Origin: Sphingopyxis italica
GTDB taxonomy: Bacteria > Pseudomonadota > Alphaproteobacteria > Sphingomonadales > Sphingomonadaceae
Assembly (NCBI RefSeq): GCF_011926545.1
Contig: NZ_JAATIT010000001.1
Location: 1,196,469 to 1,260,468 of the forward strand
Length of the DNA: 64,000 nt
Reading direction: 5' to 3'
Position 1 is the first letter of the stretch. Each line of letters starts with the position of its first letter. Shown here piece by piece: positions 1 through 8,754 of the stretch. The notes beneath the pieces were generated by a model, which ran no database searches, had not been told where the DNA came from, and saw only the letters and a program-made list of their open reading frames with translations. A program made the translations under genes and the position numbers.

Positions 1-690
1 GTGAAGGCGCAGTTCGGCGGCATCACCTTCAACGCCGCGGGCTTCTATACCAAGATCAACAATCTGCAGGTCACCGCCGATGCCGGCAGCTGTTCGTCGC
101 GCATCGTCTTCAACGCCGACGCGCACACGATGGGGCTGGAGTTCGAGCTGTCGGCGAGCCCCTTCACCGGTCTCGATCTCGGCCTGTCGGGCAGCTATGT
201 CGAGGCCGAGTTCGATTCGACGCTGACCCGCCCGAACGGGACGGTGATCGAGGGCATCCGCGACGGCAACCGCCTGCCATCGGTGCCGAAATTCCAGATG
301 GCGGCGAACGCGACCTACAGCTTCCCGATCGACCCGTCGTCGGACACGAACGCCTTCGTCACCGCCTCCTTCCAGCATGTCGGCAGCCGCTACACCCAGC
401 CGGGCGATCAGGAGAACAACCCGCGGACCTTCGTCCACGGTTTCACCTTCGGCGGCGCGCCAATCGGCTCGGCGACGACGCTCGACCTCAAGCTGCCCGA
501 TTATCAGCTGGTCAACCTCGGCGCGGGAATCGAGTTTCCGGACGAGCTCGAAATCTCGGTCTATGTGAACAATCTGCTCGACGAAAATGCGCTGCTCGCC
601 TTCGACCGCGAGCGCGGCGGGCGCGCGCGGCTCGGCTTTGCGACGAACCAGCCGCGGACCTTCGGCGTCACGGTGCGAAAGGGCTTCTGA
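1..690 (+). CDS. TonB-dependent receptor, C-terminal part (5' end outside window)
   Basis: Outer-membrane beta-barrel receptor that imports a ligand using TonB energy. Only the last ~229 residues are present. They show the alternating aromatic/polar beta-strand pattern of the receptor barrel, a late stretch 'VYVNNLLDENALLAFDRE' typical of the penultimate strands, and a C-terminal phenylalanine (KGF) as expected for outer-membrane insertion. The reading frame is open at base 1, so the true start lies upstream and the GTG at base 1 is only the window edge. The substrate cannot be told from this part. A strong hairpin terminator follows directly. The tonB gene at 33.2-33.9 kb could serve it. Confidence 0.88.
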   Translation: MKAQFGGITFNAAGFYTKINNLQVTADAGSCSSRIVFNADAHTMGLEFELSASPFTGLDLGLSGSYVEAEFDSTLTRPNGTVIEGIRDGNRLPSVPKFQMAANATYSFPIDPSSDTNAFVTASFQHVGSRYTQPGDQENNPRTFVHGFTFGGAPIGSATTLDLKLPDYQLVNLGAGIEFPDELEISVYVNNLLDENALLAFDRERGGRARLGFATNQPRTFGVTVRKGF

Positions 691-698
691 GGGGCGGC

Positions 699-735
699 AA
701 AAAGGGGCCGGGCGCACCACGCCCCGGCCCCTTTT
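699..735 (+). terminator. Hairpin terminator after the TonB-dependent receptor
   Basis: A 13-bp inverted repeat (AAAAGGGGCCGGG with its complement) around a short loop ends in CCCCTTTT, starting 9 bp after the receptor stop codon. The A-tract on the left and T-tract on the right could make it work in both directions. Confidence 0.75.
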
Positions 736-854
736 CCGCCCTGAAATGCTGCGCGAATTATATGCAGCATGGTCGTAACTTTTGCCTTTTCAACATGACA
801 TTAATATGGCATTCATTGGGTCAACAGTTTCAGGAGGGGAGAGCCTGAAAGGCT

Positions 855-887
855 GGGCCGGGACGCAAGTCCCGGCCCTCTTTTTTT
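855..887 (+). terminator. Second rho-independent terminator; possible end of a short RNA
   Basis: GGGCCGGGAC and its near-perfect complement close a small loop and are followed by seven T residues. No protein gene lies between this terminator and the one 120 bp upstream, so it may end an untranslated transcript from the intervening DNA (see findings). Confidence 0.65.
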
Positions 888-894
888 GTGCGCA

Positions 895-1110
895 GCAGGG
901 GATCCGCCAAAAAAAAACAGCGGTTTCAAGGACTTTGCGCATGGAACGCGGCGCCGCGAAGACGCACCAACCGCCGTCATCCTGCAGGACCGAATCGCTG
1001 GCGAGGAGCGAGCCGCCCTCTTCAAGAACATAGGTCGAGCGGCCGATCTCGACATCGACGCTGCCCCAATGCGTCCACCATTTCGCCGCATGGCCCCCGC
1101 TTCCGCCGGG
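895..1110 (-). pseudogene. Possible remnant of a small coding region downstream of the GMC oxidoreductase
   Basis: On the minus strand one frame of this stretch reads like protein (for example 'GSVDVEIGRSTYVLEEGG' and 'QDDGGWCVFAAP') but has no start codon before the GMC stop codon. It runs into a homopolymer of nine T residues (plus strand A at ~909-917) where the frame would slip. This suggests the 3' remnant of a gene or a frameshifted small gene. I do not recognise the family, and chance coding-like sequence in GC-rich DNA is not excluded. Confidence 0.3.
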
Positions 1111-1116
1111 ACACGC

Positions 1117-2703
1117 TCAGTTCAGCGCCGCCTTCACGAAATCGGCCGCGCGCTCGCCGATCATGATGCTCGGCGCATTGGTGTTGCCGCTGACCAGCCG
1201 CGGCATCACGCTCGCATCGGCGACCCACAGCCCGTCGATGCCATTCAGCTTCAACGCCGGATCGACCACCGCATCGGCATCATTCCCCATCCGGCACGTC
1301 CCGACCGGGTGATAGACGGTGTCGGCGCGGCTGCGGATCAGCGCGTCGAGCGCCGCATCGTCGTCCAGATCGACCGGGTGGCGGTCGACTCCCGCATAAT
1401 CCGACAGCGGCGGCGCGGCGGCGATCCGGTGCATCATCCGCACCCCGGCACGCAAGGTCGCCATGTCGCGCGCGTCGGTCAGGAAACCCGGATCGATCAC
1501 CGGCGCCGCGGCGGCGTCCGACGACGCCAGCGTCACCGACCCGCGACTCTCGGGCCTGAGCACGCAGGCGTGGCACGAAAAGCCGTGCCCCTTCACCTTG
1601 GTGCGGCCATGATCCTCGAGCATCGCGGGCACGAAATGATATTGGATGTCGGGCGCGGGCAGGTCGGCGCGCGATTTCCAGAAGCCCCCCGCCTCGGCAA
1701 AGCAGGTCGTCATGATTCCGGTGCGCTGCCTGCGATGCTCGAAGATCGCCTTCACCATCCGCCATGTGCCGCCCGCGCTGTCGCCGAACGGATCGGCCGA
1801 GCGCGTCTCCCAACTCGACACATAATCGACATGATCCTGGAGGTTGGCGCCGACGCCGGCGCGGTCGAGTACAACCTCGATCCCCTTGCCGGCGAGGTGC
1901 GCGGCCGGCCCGATCCCGGACAGCATCAAGATCTGCGGACTGCCGAACGCCCCTGCCGACAGCACCACCCCGCCGCGCGCGCGCAGCGTCTCGCGTTTCG
2001 ATCCGCGGCGGATCACGACGCCCGTCGCGCGCCCCTCCTCGATCAGGATCTTCTCGACCAGCGCGCCGGTGCGCACCGCGAAATTGCCATGCTCGCGCAA
2101 AGGCTCGACATAGGCACGCGCCGCCGACCAGCGTTCGCCGCCCTTCTGCGTCACCTGATAGAGACCGAAGCCTTCCTGGCTGGCCCCGTTGAAATCGGCG
2201 GTGCGCGGCAATTGCAGCGATGCCGCGCTCTCGACGAAGCGCCGGCTCGTTACATTGGGCCAGCGTTGGTCCATGACATTGAGCGGGCCGCCGCCGCCGT
2301 GGAAATCGTCGGCGCCGCGCTCGTTATGCTCGGCACGTCTGAAATAGGGCAGCACGTCGGCATAGCTCCAGCCCGTCGCTCCCAATGACGCCCACCGGTC
2401 GTAATCGAAGGCGTGCCCGCGAATATAGACCATCGCGTTGATCGCGCTCGACCCACCGAGCCCGCGTCCGCGCGGCTGATATCCGATCCGGCCGTTCAGC
2501 CCCTTTTGCGGCACCGTCTCATATTTATAGTTCGAGCTGTTTCGGATGAAGGGCATGAAGCCCGGCGTCTTGATCAGCATATTGTCGTTTCGCCCGCCCG
2601 CCTCGACCAGACAGACGGTGCGCTTGCCATCCTCGGCGAGCCGTCCCGCCGCCGCGCTCCCCGCGCTGCCCCCGCCGATGACGATGATGTCGAACTGATC
2701 CAT
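1117..2703 (-). CDS. GMC-family FAD-dependent oxidoreductase (choline dehydrogenase-like)
   Basis: Flavoenzyme of the glucose-methanol-choline family that oxidises an alcohol group; the substrate is not predictable from sequence. The N-terminus carries the FAD dinucleotide-binding motif [15 protein letters not shown] (residues ~10-24). The first GMC signature is at residues ~77-100 ([18 protein letters not shown]), the second near residue 255 ([16 protein letters not shown]). The C-terminus has HPVGTCRMG and a later SGNTNAP segment, which hold the catalytic His and Asn pair of the family. At 528 aa it has the usual length. It is followed at 94 bp by a sterol-desaturase-like gene on the same strand. 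Confidence 0.9.
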   Translation of the reverse strand: MDQFDIIVIGGGSAGSAAAGRLAEDGKRTVCLVEAGGRNDNMLIKTPGFMPFIRNSSNYKYETVPQKGLNGRIGYQPRGRGLGGSSAINAMVYIRGHAFDYDRWASLGATGWSYADVLPYFRRAEHNERGADDFHGGGGPLNVMDQRWPNVTSRRFVESAASLQLPRTADFNGASQEGFGLYQVTQKGGERWSAARAYVEPLREHGNFAVRTGALVEKILIEEGRATGVVIRRGSKRETLRARGGVVLSAGAFGSPQILMLSGIGPAAHLAGKGIEVVLDRAGVGANLQDHVDYVSSWETRSADPFGDSAGGTWRMVKAIFEHRRQRTGIMTTCFAEAGGFWKSRADLPAPDIQYHFVPAMLEDHGRTKVKGHGFSCHACVLRPESRGSVTLASSDAAAAPVIDPGFLTDARDMATLRAGVRMMHRIAAAPPLSDYAGVDRHPVDLDDDAALDALIRSRADTVYHPVGTCRMGNDADAVVDPALKLNGIDGLWVADASVMPRLVSGNTNAPSIMIGERAADFVKAALN

Positions 2704-2796
2704 GCTGCGGCTCTCCCTCGCGCCGCCTGCTGGCGGTCTCCCGGAGACTTACATGAATGTCATTAGAGGGCGAGGCAAGCTACTAGATGGAGCAGC

Positions 2797-3711
2797 CTAT
2801 TCCGCCGCTTCCTCGACCGGCCGTCCCGCTGCCCAGCGTTCCTTGATCATCGCGCTCGTCGCACGGCTGCCGTCGTGGCTCCAGCCGGGCTCGCGCCACA
2901 TATAAGACAGCTTGTGCTTCCACGGCGCGTGCCACACGTCCTTCGCGATCCCGACCCATTCATGCACCGCGGCCCAGAGGATGTTGAAGCTGCCGAGTTG
3001 CTTGACGATGCCATAGCGCACCGGCTCGTCGTCGCGCTCGGCAACGAAGCTGCCGAACATCTTGTCCCAGATGATGAAGACGCCCGCATAATTGGCATCG
3101 AGATAGCGCGGGTTCACTCCGTGATGGACGCGGTGGTGCGACGGGGTGTTCATCACCGCCTCGAACCATTTCGGCAGCCGCTTGATCGCCTCGGTATGGA
3201 TCCAGAACTGGTAGATCAGGTTCAGCCCTGCGCAGAAGAAAACCATCGTCGGCGGAAAGCCGATCAGGAACAAGGGCAGGCGAAAGAGGAAAGTCAGGCT
3301 GAAGAAGCCCGTCCATGTCTGCCGGAGCGCGGTCGAGAGATTATAATGCTGCGAACTGTGGTGGATGACATGGCTCGCCCAGAACCAGCGCACGCGGTGC
3401 GCGCTGCGGTGAAAGGCGTAATAGGCAAGGTCGTCGAGGAAGAAGCAGAGGATCCACGCCCACCACCAAGTCTTGAACGCGATCCCGATGTCGAACAGGC
3501 GGAACTGATAGACCCACACCGCCATGCCGATCACCGCCGCGCCGACGAGTGCGCCCGCGACCTGGCTGCCGGTGCCAAGCATCAGCGAGGTCAAAGTATC
3601 GCGCGCGCTATAGCGGCTCCTGTCGGCGCGCAGCGAGATGATCATCTCGGCGATCAGCAGCAGGATGAACGCCGGCACGGCATAGACGACAGGATCGGGC
3701 AGCTCAGGCAC
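2797..3711 (-). CDS. Sterol desaturase / fatty acid hydroxylase superfamily membrane protein
   Basis: Integral membrane di-iron enzyme family acting on lipids or sterol-like substrates. Several hydrophobic segments surround the histidine clusters HRSAH, HVIHH plus HSSQH, and HRVHH, which bind the iron pair. I choose the GTG start at 3711 (VPELPDPVVY...) because it overlaps the stop of the upstream gene by 8 bp and is followed directly by the first membrane segment; a longer reading from an ATG at 3750 would add 13 residues inside that gene. About 304 aa, normal for the family. Substrate unknown. Confidence 0.85.
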   Translation of the reverse strand: MPELPDPVVYAVPAFILLLIAEMIISLRADRSRYSARDTLTSLMLGTGSQVAGALVGAAVIGMAVWVYQFRLFDIGIAFKTWWWAWILCFFLDDLAYYAFHRSAHRVRWFWASHVIHHSSQHYNLSTALRQTWTGFFSLTFLFRLPLFLIGFPPTMVFFCAGLNLIYQFWIHTEAIKRLPKWFEAVMNTPSHHRVHHGVNPRYLDANYAGVFIIWDKMFGSFVAERDDEPVRYGIVKQLGSFNILWAAVHEWVGIAKDVWHAPWKHKLSYMWREPGWSHDGSRATSAMIKERWAAGRPVEEAAE

Positions 3712-4108
3712 GGCGGAACTCGCGCATCCGGCTGGCCCACATCCCCGCATCCTTCCCCAATTGCAGCGTCACCGCACCGAATGTCCGCTCCGGCGTCGTC
3801 AGTGTCAGGAAATCCTTGTCGAGCCGGCCGATGACGCTTGCATCGACCGGCCGCGCCGCGAAGTGGTTGCCGTGCGCGCGCACCAGCATCATCCGCCCTT
3901 CGGCATTGCGGACGATCGCGGCAAAGCCCGCGCGGTCGCGCGCGACCTCGATCCCGCGAAACCCCGCTTCGGCCTCTTCGGCGAGGCGGATCGCGTGGGC
4001 TTCGTCCGCAATCCGCGGATCGGCGCCAAGTCCCATCTTGCCGACCAGCCAGGCGACGAACAGCACCGTAACGAGCGACGCGCCCGTCTGGATCGCGATT
4101 GCGGTCAT
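3704..4108 (-). CDS. Hypothetical protein with one N-terminal membrane segment
   Basis: 134-residue protein of unknown function. Residues ~5-25 form a membrane anchor (SLVTVLFVAWLVGKMGLG) and the rest is soluble, probably periplasmic, with 'RMMLVRAHGNHFAARPV' in the middle. The start at 4108 is preferred: the frame stays open into the repeat element upstream, but that extension is low-complexity and element-derived. The gene is translationally overlapped with the sterol-desaturase-like gene. Its start codon lies only 4 bp from the end of the structured repeat at 4113-4393, so any ribosome-binding site must lie in or beside the element's last bases. Confidence 0.65.
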   Translation of the reverse strand: MTAIAIQTGASLVTVLFVAWLVGKMGLGADPRIADEAHAIRLAEEAEAGFRGIEVARDRAGFAAIVRNAEGRMMLVRAHGNHFAARPVDASVIGRLDKDFLTLTTPERTFGAVTLQLGKDAGMWASRMREFRRA

Positions 4109-4112
4109 TTCG

Positions 4113-4393
4113 AGGATCCATATGCGACTACAGCGCCGTCGAGGCGCCCAAATGGCGAACAGATCGGGCCGAAAGACGCGCCGGGAAGGCTGGTTGCCTT
4201 TCCAAGCGGCTTTCGGCCCGAGATGGAAGCCATTTGGGCGTCCCCCCAATTAAGCGGGAGGGGGGATTTGATCAAAATGGCCCATTGCATCGTCGAGAAG
4301 TCTTGAAATATCGACATATTCCTACGCCTTCTCTCCTCGCACTGGGTCATTTTGCTTCAAACCTCGACGGCGCTGTAGTCGCATATGGATCCT
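4113..4393 (-). repeat. Structured intercistronic repeat, copy 1 (cloverleaf-like, 31-bp terminal inverted repeats)
   Basis: Terminal arms 4114-4144 (begins GGATCCATATGCGACTAC, ends CGTCGAGG) and 4362-4392 are perfect reverse complements over 31 bp. Inside lie an arm 4145-4156 (CGCCCAAATGGC) pairing with 4229-4240, enclosing a GGGCCGAAAG/CTTTCGGCCC stem (4166-4175/4210-4219). A second arm 4274-4288 (AAAATGGCCCATTGC) pairs with 4339-4353 with a few mismatches. Between these a C6/G6 hairpin (4241-4266) is present that copy 2 lacks. On the minus strand it fills the gap between the phosphatase stop codon, which shares its last base, and the start of the next gene. It is an inverted copy of 20139-20406. 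No encoded protein. Confidence 0.92.
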
Positions 4394-4820
4394 AGCCCGA
4401 AAGCGCGTCCAGCATCGGCCGCAGCCCCGAAAGATCATAGCCCGCCTTCGCCGCCGCATCGACGATGCCGCCCACATCGTCGCCCGCGCGCGCGCGCGCC
4501 AGCGCCCAAAGATGCGCCGAGCGCGTTCCCGAGCGGCAATAGGCGAGGATCGGCCCCGTCGCGCTCGCCAGCAATTTGTCGAGCGCGTCGATCTGCGCAT
4601 GGCTGAATCCCGCATGGCCGATCGGAATCGCCGCATAGGCAAGCCCCTCGGCCGCACAAGCGGTCCAGATCTGCTCGCCCTGCGGCGCCGCTGGCTCCTC
4701 GCCGTCGGGACGGTTGTTGATCACCAGCGCAAAGCCTTGCGCCTTGGCCTCCGCGACATCCTCGATGCCGATCTGCGGCGCGACGCTGAACTGGGCGGAC
4801 AGGGGACGAAAATCGCTCAT
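4392..4820 (-). CDS. DUF442/TIGR01244-family phosphatase-like protein
   Basis: 142-residue soluble protein of the family of single-domain phosphatase/sulfur-transferase-like proteins related to the N-terminus of beta-lactamase-like hydrolase fusions (established family). The active-site loop YCRSGTRS (Cys-x5-Arg-Ser) is visible near residue 95, and 'VINNRPDGEEP' near residue 33 is the conserved general-acid region. The length is typical. Its TAG stop ends on the first base of the structured repeat, so the element begins exactly where translation stops. The physiological substrate is unknown. Confidence 0.82.
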   Translation of the reverse strand: MSDFRPLSAQFSVAPQIGIEDVAEAKAQGFALVINNRPDGEEPAAPQGEQIWTACAAEGLAYAAIPIGHAGFSHAQIDALDKLLASATGPILAYCRSGTRSAHLWALARARAGDDVGGIVDAAAKAGYDLSGLRPMLDALSG

Positions 4821-4909
4821 GTCGGCGATCTAATCCCGCCGCATGGTTGCTGACAAGCGTGAAAGCCACCGGCGCCGTTGTTGTGACGATGAATGCGGCT
4901 TTTGATTTG

Positions 4910-5122
4910 TCTCACGCAAAGGCGCGAAGGAGGAAAAATAGAGACCCACACAAAGACACAAAGAGGGCAGAGCGCGCCCGGGGGCGCCGCGAAGTACCGC
5001 GCGAAGCGCATTCGAGAAGGTCGCCTGCGGCGACAAATCCACGCCAGGGCCCGGGGGCGCCCGCTTTGTGTCTTTGTGTGAGATATTCCTTCTTCTTCGC
5101 GTCTTTGCGCCTTTGCGTGAGA
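4910..5122. repeat. Long nested intergenic palindrome of CACGCAAAGG and ACACAAAGACAC type
   Basis: Left arm TCTCACGCAAAGGCGCGAAG (4910-4929) is mirrored by GCGTCTTTGCGCCTTTGCG near 5099-5117. An inner pair CACACAAAGACACAAAG (~4947-4963) is mirrored by CTTTGTGTCTTTGTGTG (5064-5080), with GC-rich blocks further in. It fills nearly all the space between the phosphatase and recQ. No gene is seen inside. Confidence 0.7.
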
Positions 5123-5128
5123 TTATTC

Positions 5129-6904
5129 CTACAACTGCCGGATCACGTTCAGAAACGCGTCGCCCCACGCTTCCAGCTTCTTGCCGCCGACGCCCGGGAT
5201 GTCCGCGAGCGCGCTGCGGGTCGCGGGCCTTTCGCTCGCCATCGCGCGCAGCACCGCGTCGTGAAAGATCACATAGGGCGGAACCCCCGCCTCCGCGGCA
5301 AGCTCGCGGCGCATCGCGCGCAGCGCGTCGAACAAGGGATCGCCGACGGGGTTCGCCGCCGCGCGATCCGCGCGCGACGCGCGCTGCGTCCGTCTGACGG
5401 GCGGTTCTGCGATCAGCACCGGCGTCTCGCCCTTCATCATCGCGCGGCCCGCGGGGCCGAACATCAGCCCGCCATGTTCGGTCGTCTCGAGCGCCTCGCG
5501 CGCGACGAGCGTGCGGACGAGCGGCTTGATCAGCCGCGCCTCCTCGCCCGCGACGATCCCGAAGACCGACAGCTTGTCGTGCCCGCGGCTCGCGATGCGC
5601 TCGTCGCTGCGCCCGGTCAGCACCGCCTCGATATGCCCCGCGCCAAAGCTTTGCCCGGTGCGGTACACCGCCGAGAGCAATTTCTGCGCCAGTACCGTCG
5701 CATCGACCTGCGCCGCAGGCTCGAGGCAATTGTCGCAATTGCCGCATCGCTCGGGCGGCGTTTCGCCGAAATGCCGCAGCAGCAGCGCGCGGCGGCATTC
5801 GACGGTCTCGACCAGCGCCGCAAGCGCATTCAGCCGCACCCGCTCGCCCGCGACGCGCACTTCGGGCAATTCGGAAAGCCGCATCCGTGCCTTCGCGAAA
5901 TCGTCGGCGCCCCATAGCATCAGCGCCTCGGCGGGGTCGCCGTCGCGCCCCGCGCGCCCGGTTTCCTGATAATAGCTTTCGATCGACTTCGGCAGGCCCG
6001 CGTGGGCGACGAAGCGCACGTCGGGCTTGTCGATCCCCATACCGAAGGCGACCGTCGCGGTGACGATGCCGTCCTCCGACGCGACAAAATCATGCTGCAC
6101 GCGCGAACGCACCTCGGCGTCGAGCCCGGCGTGATAGGCAGCGACCGGCCGCCCCGTCGCTTTCGCCAATTGCTCGGCCAGCCGTTCGGTGCCGCTGCGC
6201 GTCGGGCAATAGACGATCCCCGGCCCCGGATTGGCGGCGATGAAATCGGTGAGCTGTTTTGCCGGGCTCACCCGCGGCGTCACCCGGTAACGGATATTGG
6301 GCCGATCGAACCCCGCCAGCACCAGCCCTTCGGCCGGAATGCCGAGCTGGAGCAGAATATCCTCGCGCGTGTGCTTGTCGGCGGTTGCGGTCAGCGCGAG
6401 CCGCGGCACCGCCGGAAAAGCATCGAGCAACGGCCGCAGCAGCCGGTAGTCGGGCCGGAAATCATGCCCCCATTCCGAAACGCAATGCGCCTCGTCGATC
6501 GCGAACAGCGCGGGCGTCCGCGCCTCCATCAGCGTGCGGAAGCCCTCGCTCGTCGCGCGCTCGGGCGCGATATAGAGGAGGTCGAGCGCGCCGTCACGAT
6601 ACGCCTGCCGCGTTTCGGCGAAATCGGCGTCAACGCTGGTCAGCGACGCGGCGCGGATCCCCGCCGCGCGCGCGCCGCGCAGCTGATCGTGCATCAGTGC
6701 GATCAGCGGCGATACGACGACGACGCAGCCGGTCAGCGCGACCGCCGGCAGCTGATAGGTCAGCGACTTGCCCGCCCCCGTCGGCATCACCGCCAGCGTG
6801 TTCTCGCCCGTCATCACGCGATCGACGACATCGGCCTGCTTCCCGCGAAAGGCGTCGAAACCGAAGGTGGATTTGAGAAGCGGAAGGAGCGCGTCGGCGG
6901 ACAT
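5129..6904 (-). CDS. recQ: ATP-dependent DNA helicase RecQ
   Basis: 3'-5' DNA helicase used in recombinational repair and fork restart. Walker A MPTGAGKSLTYQLP near residue 40, Walker B/DEAH motif IDEAHCVSEWGHDFRPDYR near residue 137, and helicase motif VI 'YYQETGRAGRDGDP'. Zinc-binding RQC cysteines follow (CRRALLLRHFGE...CGNCDNC, residues ~365-390). A C-terminal HRDC domain ends the protein (DPLFDALRAMRREL...). At 591 aa it is a normal full-length bacterial RecQ. It stands alone, 61 bp after the antiporter gene on the same strand. Confidence 0.95.
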   Translation of the reverse strand: MSADALLPLLKSTFGFDAFRGKQADVVDRVMTGENTLAVMPTGAGKSLTYQLPAVALTGCVVVVSPLIALMHDQLRGARAAGIRAASLTSVDADFAETRQAYRDGALDLLYIAPERATSEGFRTLMEARTPALFAIDEAHCVSEWGHDFRPDYRLLRPLLDAFPAVPRLALTATADKHTREDILLQLGIPAEGLVLAGFDRPNIRYRVTPRVSPAKQLTDFIAANPGPGIVYCPTRSGTERLAEQLAKATGRPVAAYHAGLDAEVRSRVQHDFVASEDGIVTATVAFGMGIDKPDVRFVAHAGLPKSIESYYQETGRAGRDGDPAEALMLWGADDFAKARMRLSELPEVRVAGERVRLNALAALVETVECRRALLLRHFGETPPERCGNCDNCLEPAAQVDATVLAQKLLSAVYRTGQSFGAGHIEAVLTGRSDERIASRGHDKLSVFGIVAGEEARLIKPLVRTLVAREALETTEHGGLMFGPAGRAMMKGETPVLIAEPPVRRTQRASRADRAAANPVGDPLFDALRAMRRELAAEAGVPPYVIFHDAVLRAMASERPATRSALADIPGVGGKKLEAWGDAFLNVIRQL

Positions 6905-6965
6905 TGGATGGGGCGATAGGGCGGAAGCGGGATAAAACTCAACCCCTCCCCTGAAGGGAAGAGGC

Positions 6966-8621
6966 TTAAGATGCCCGCGTCAGCATCGCGCGCTCGGCCA
7001 TCCGCGCCGCGGTCTCGCGCTCGGCCATCACGACATGGTCGGCGCCGCGCCGCACGAGGTCGTTCACTTCCTCGTCCGAATGCGCGCGCGCGACAATGAC
7101 GAGCTTGGGGTTGATCGCGCGCGCGCGCCGCACGATCGCGCCCGCCTCGACCCCTTCGGGAATCGCGATCAGCAGCGTCGACGCCGCGTCGAGCCCCGCC
7201 TGCCGCAGGATGCTTTCCTTCGTCGCGTCGCCGACGATCACCGTCGCGCCCGCGGCTTCGGCGGCGGCGGCCATGTCCTTCTGGTCCTCGATCACCGTCA
7301 GCCCTTCGCCGCGCCCGCAGATCATGCCGCCGATATGGCTGCCGACGCGGCCATAACCGATCAGCACGACACCCGCGTTGCACGGCTCGGGCGTTTCGGG
7401 AGCAGCGCCCTCCGGCTGCTCCGCGACCGGCTCGTCGGATCGGATACGTTTCACCGCCAGCGTGAAAAGGATCGGGTTGAGCAGAATCGACAGCATCGAT
7501 CCCGCGAGGATCAGGTCGCGCCCGGTTTCGGGCAGCACCTTGAGCCCGACACCCAATCCGGCGAGGATGAACGAGAATTCGCCGATCTGCGCAAGGCTGA
7601 CCGAAATCGTCAACGCGGTCTGCGACTTGTGGCCGAAGGCGCGGACGAGCGCATAGGCGGCGAGCGACTTGCCGACGACGATGATCGCCACCGTCGCGAT
7701 CACCGGCCCCGGCTGCTCGGTCAGCACCTCGGGATTGAAGAGCATCCCCACCGACACGAAAAACAGCACCGCGAACGCATCGCGCAACGGCAGCGTCTCC
7801 TCGGCGGCGCGCCGCGACAGCTGCGTCTCGCCGAGGATCATGCCGGCGAAGAAGGCGCCCAATGCGAAGCTCACATCGAAAATCACCGCCGCGCCGAACG
7901 CGACGCCGAGCGCGATCGCCAGCACCGCGAGCCGGAACAGCTCGCGCGATCCCGAATGCGCGACCCAGTGGAGCACCCACGGCAAGACCCGCCGCGCGAT
8001 CAGGAACATGAAGGCGCCGAAACCGACGATCTTGATCAGCACGATCGCCGCCGATTGGAGCAAGCCAGCGCCCCCACCAAAGCCTCCCTCATCGCCGCGG
8101 TCGCCGAACATCGCGGGCAGCAGGACGAGCGCGAGAACCATCGCGAGATCCTCGACGATCAGCCAGCCGACCGCGATGCGGCCTTTTTCGGTCTCGACCA
8201 TGTCGCGCGCCTGCAGCGCGCGCAGCAGCACGACGGTCGAGGCGACCGACAGCGCCAGCCCGAACACCGCGCTCCCCTCAACGGACCAGCCGAGCCCGAG
8301 GCCGAGCATCATGCCGAGCGCGGTCGCGACCGCGATCTGCAGGATCGCCCCGGGCACCGCGATCTTGCGCACCGAAAGCAGGTCTTTCAGCGAAAAATGG
8401 AGGCCGACCCCGAACATCAGCAGAATGACGCCGATCTCGGCGAGCTGCATCGCGAGCCCCGTGTCGGCGACGAAGCCCGGCGTGAAGGGACCGACAAGAA
8501 TGCCCGCGAGCAGATAACCCGCGATCGGCGAGATTTTGAGCCGGTGCGCGAGCGCGCCCATCAAAAAGGCGACGCCAAGCCCCGCGACGATGGTTCCGAT
8601 CAGCGTGGTGTCATGCGGCAT
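6966..8621 (-). CDS. CPA2-family cation:proton antiporter with TrkA-N domain (YbaL/KefB type)
   Basis: Inner-membrane monovalent cation/H+ antiporter. The first ~380 residues hold about 12 hydrophobic segments of the Na_H_Exchanger fold (for example PIAGYLLAGILVGPF and EIGVILLMFGVGLHFSLKDL). They are followed by a cytoplasmic nucleotide-binding RCK/TrkA-N domain starting at GYGRVGSHIGGMICGRG with a Rossmann glycine motif. The end, VIVARAHSDEEVNDLVRRGAD, matches the RCK fold. Likely role is potassium efflux or pH homeostasis; the ion is inferred from the family. It is divergent from the peroxidase gene at 8755, with ~130 bp between them for promoters. Confidence 0.88.
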   Translation of the reverse strand: MPHDTTLIGTIVAGLGVAFLMGALAHRLKISPIAGYLLAGILVGPFTPGFVADTGLAMQLAEIGVILLMFGVGLHFSLKDLLSVRKIAVPGAILQIAVATALGMMLGLGLGWSVEGSAVFGLALSVASTVVLLRALQARDMVETEKGRIAVGWLIVEDLAMVLALVLLPAMFGDRGDEGGFGGGAGLLQSAAIVLIKIVGFGAFMFLIARRVLPWVLHWVAHSGSRELFRLAVLAIALGVAFGAAVIFDVSFALGAFFAGMILGETQLSRRAAEETLPLRDAFAVLFFVSVGMLFNPEVLTEQPGPVIATVAIIVVGKSLAAYALVRAFGHKSQTALTISVSLAQIGEFSFILAGLGVGLKVLPETGRDLILAGSMLSILLNPILFTLAVKRIRSDEPVAEQPEGAAPETPEPCNAGVVLIGYGRVGSHIGGMICGRGEGLTVIEDQKDMAAAAEAAGATVIVGDATKESILRQAGLDAASTLLIAIPEGVEAGAIVRRARAINPKLVIVARAHSDEEVNDLVRRGADHVVMAERETAARMAERAMLTRAS

Positions 8622-8754
8622 GGCCCCTTGCGTAAAGGGCGCGGGCGCGGAGGGTCAACCCAACCCAAGTATTTTTATTGTGAATGCGGCGGCCTGGCGC
8701 GTGTAACCGGAACCCCGCGCCGCACGAACTGCGTTCGACCAAGTCCGTCTCCCC

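Noticed and set aside
886..2388. 500-codon plus-strand open frame opposite the GMC oxidoreductase
   Set aside because: Shadow of the minus-strand gene. The antisense protein shows no domain, while the GMC motifs on the other strand are complete.
4105..4350. Short open frames inside both copies of the structured repeat
   Set aside because: The frames differ between copies and are not preserved, while the base-pairing is. The element is therefore not coding.
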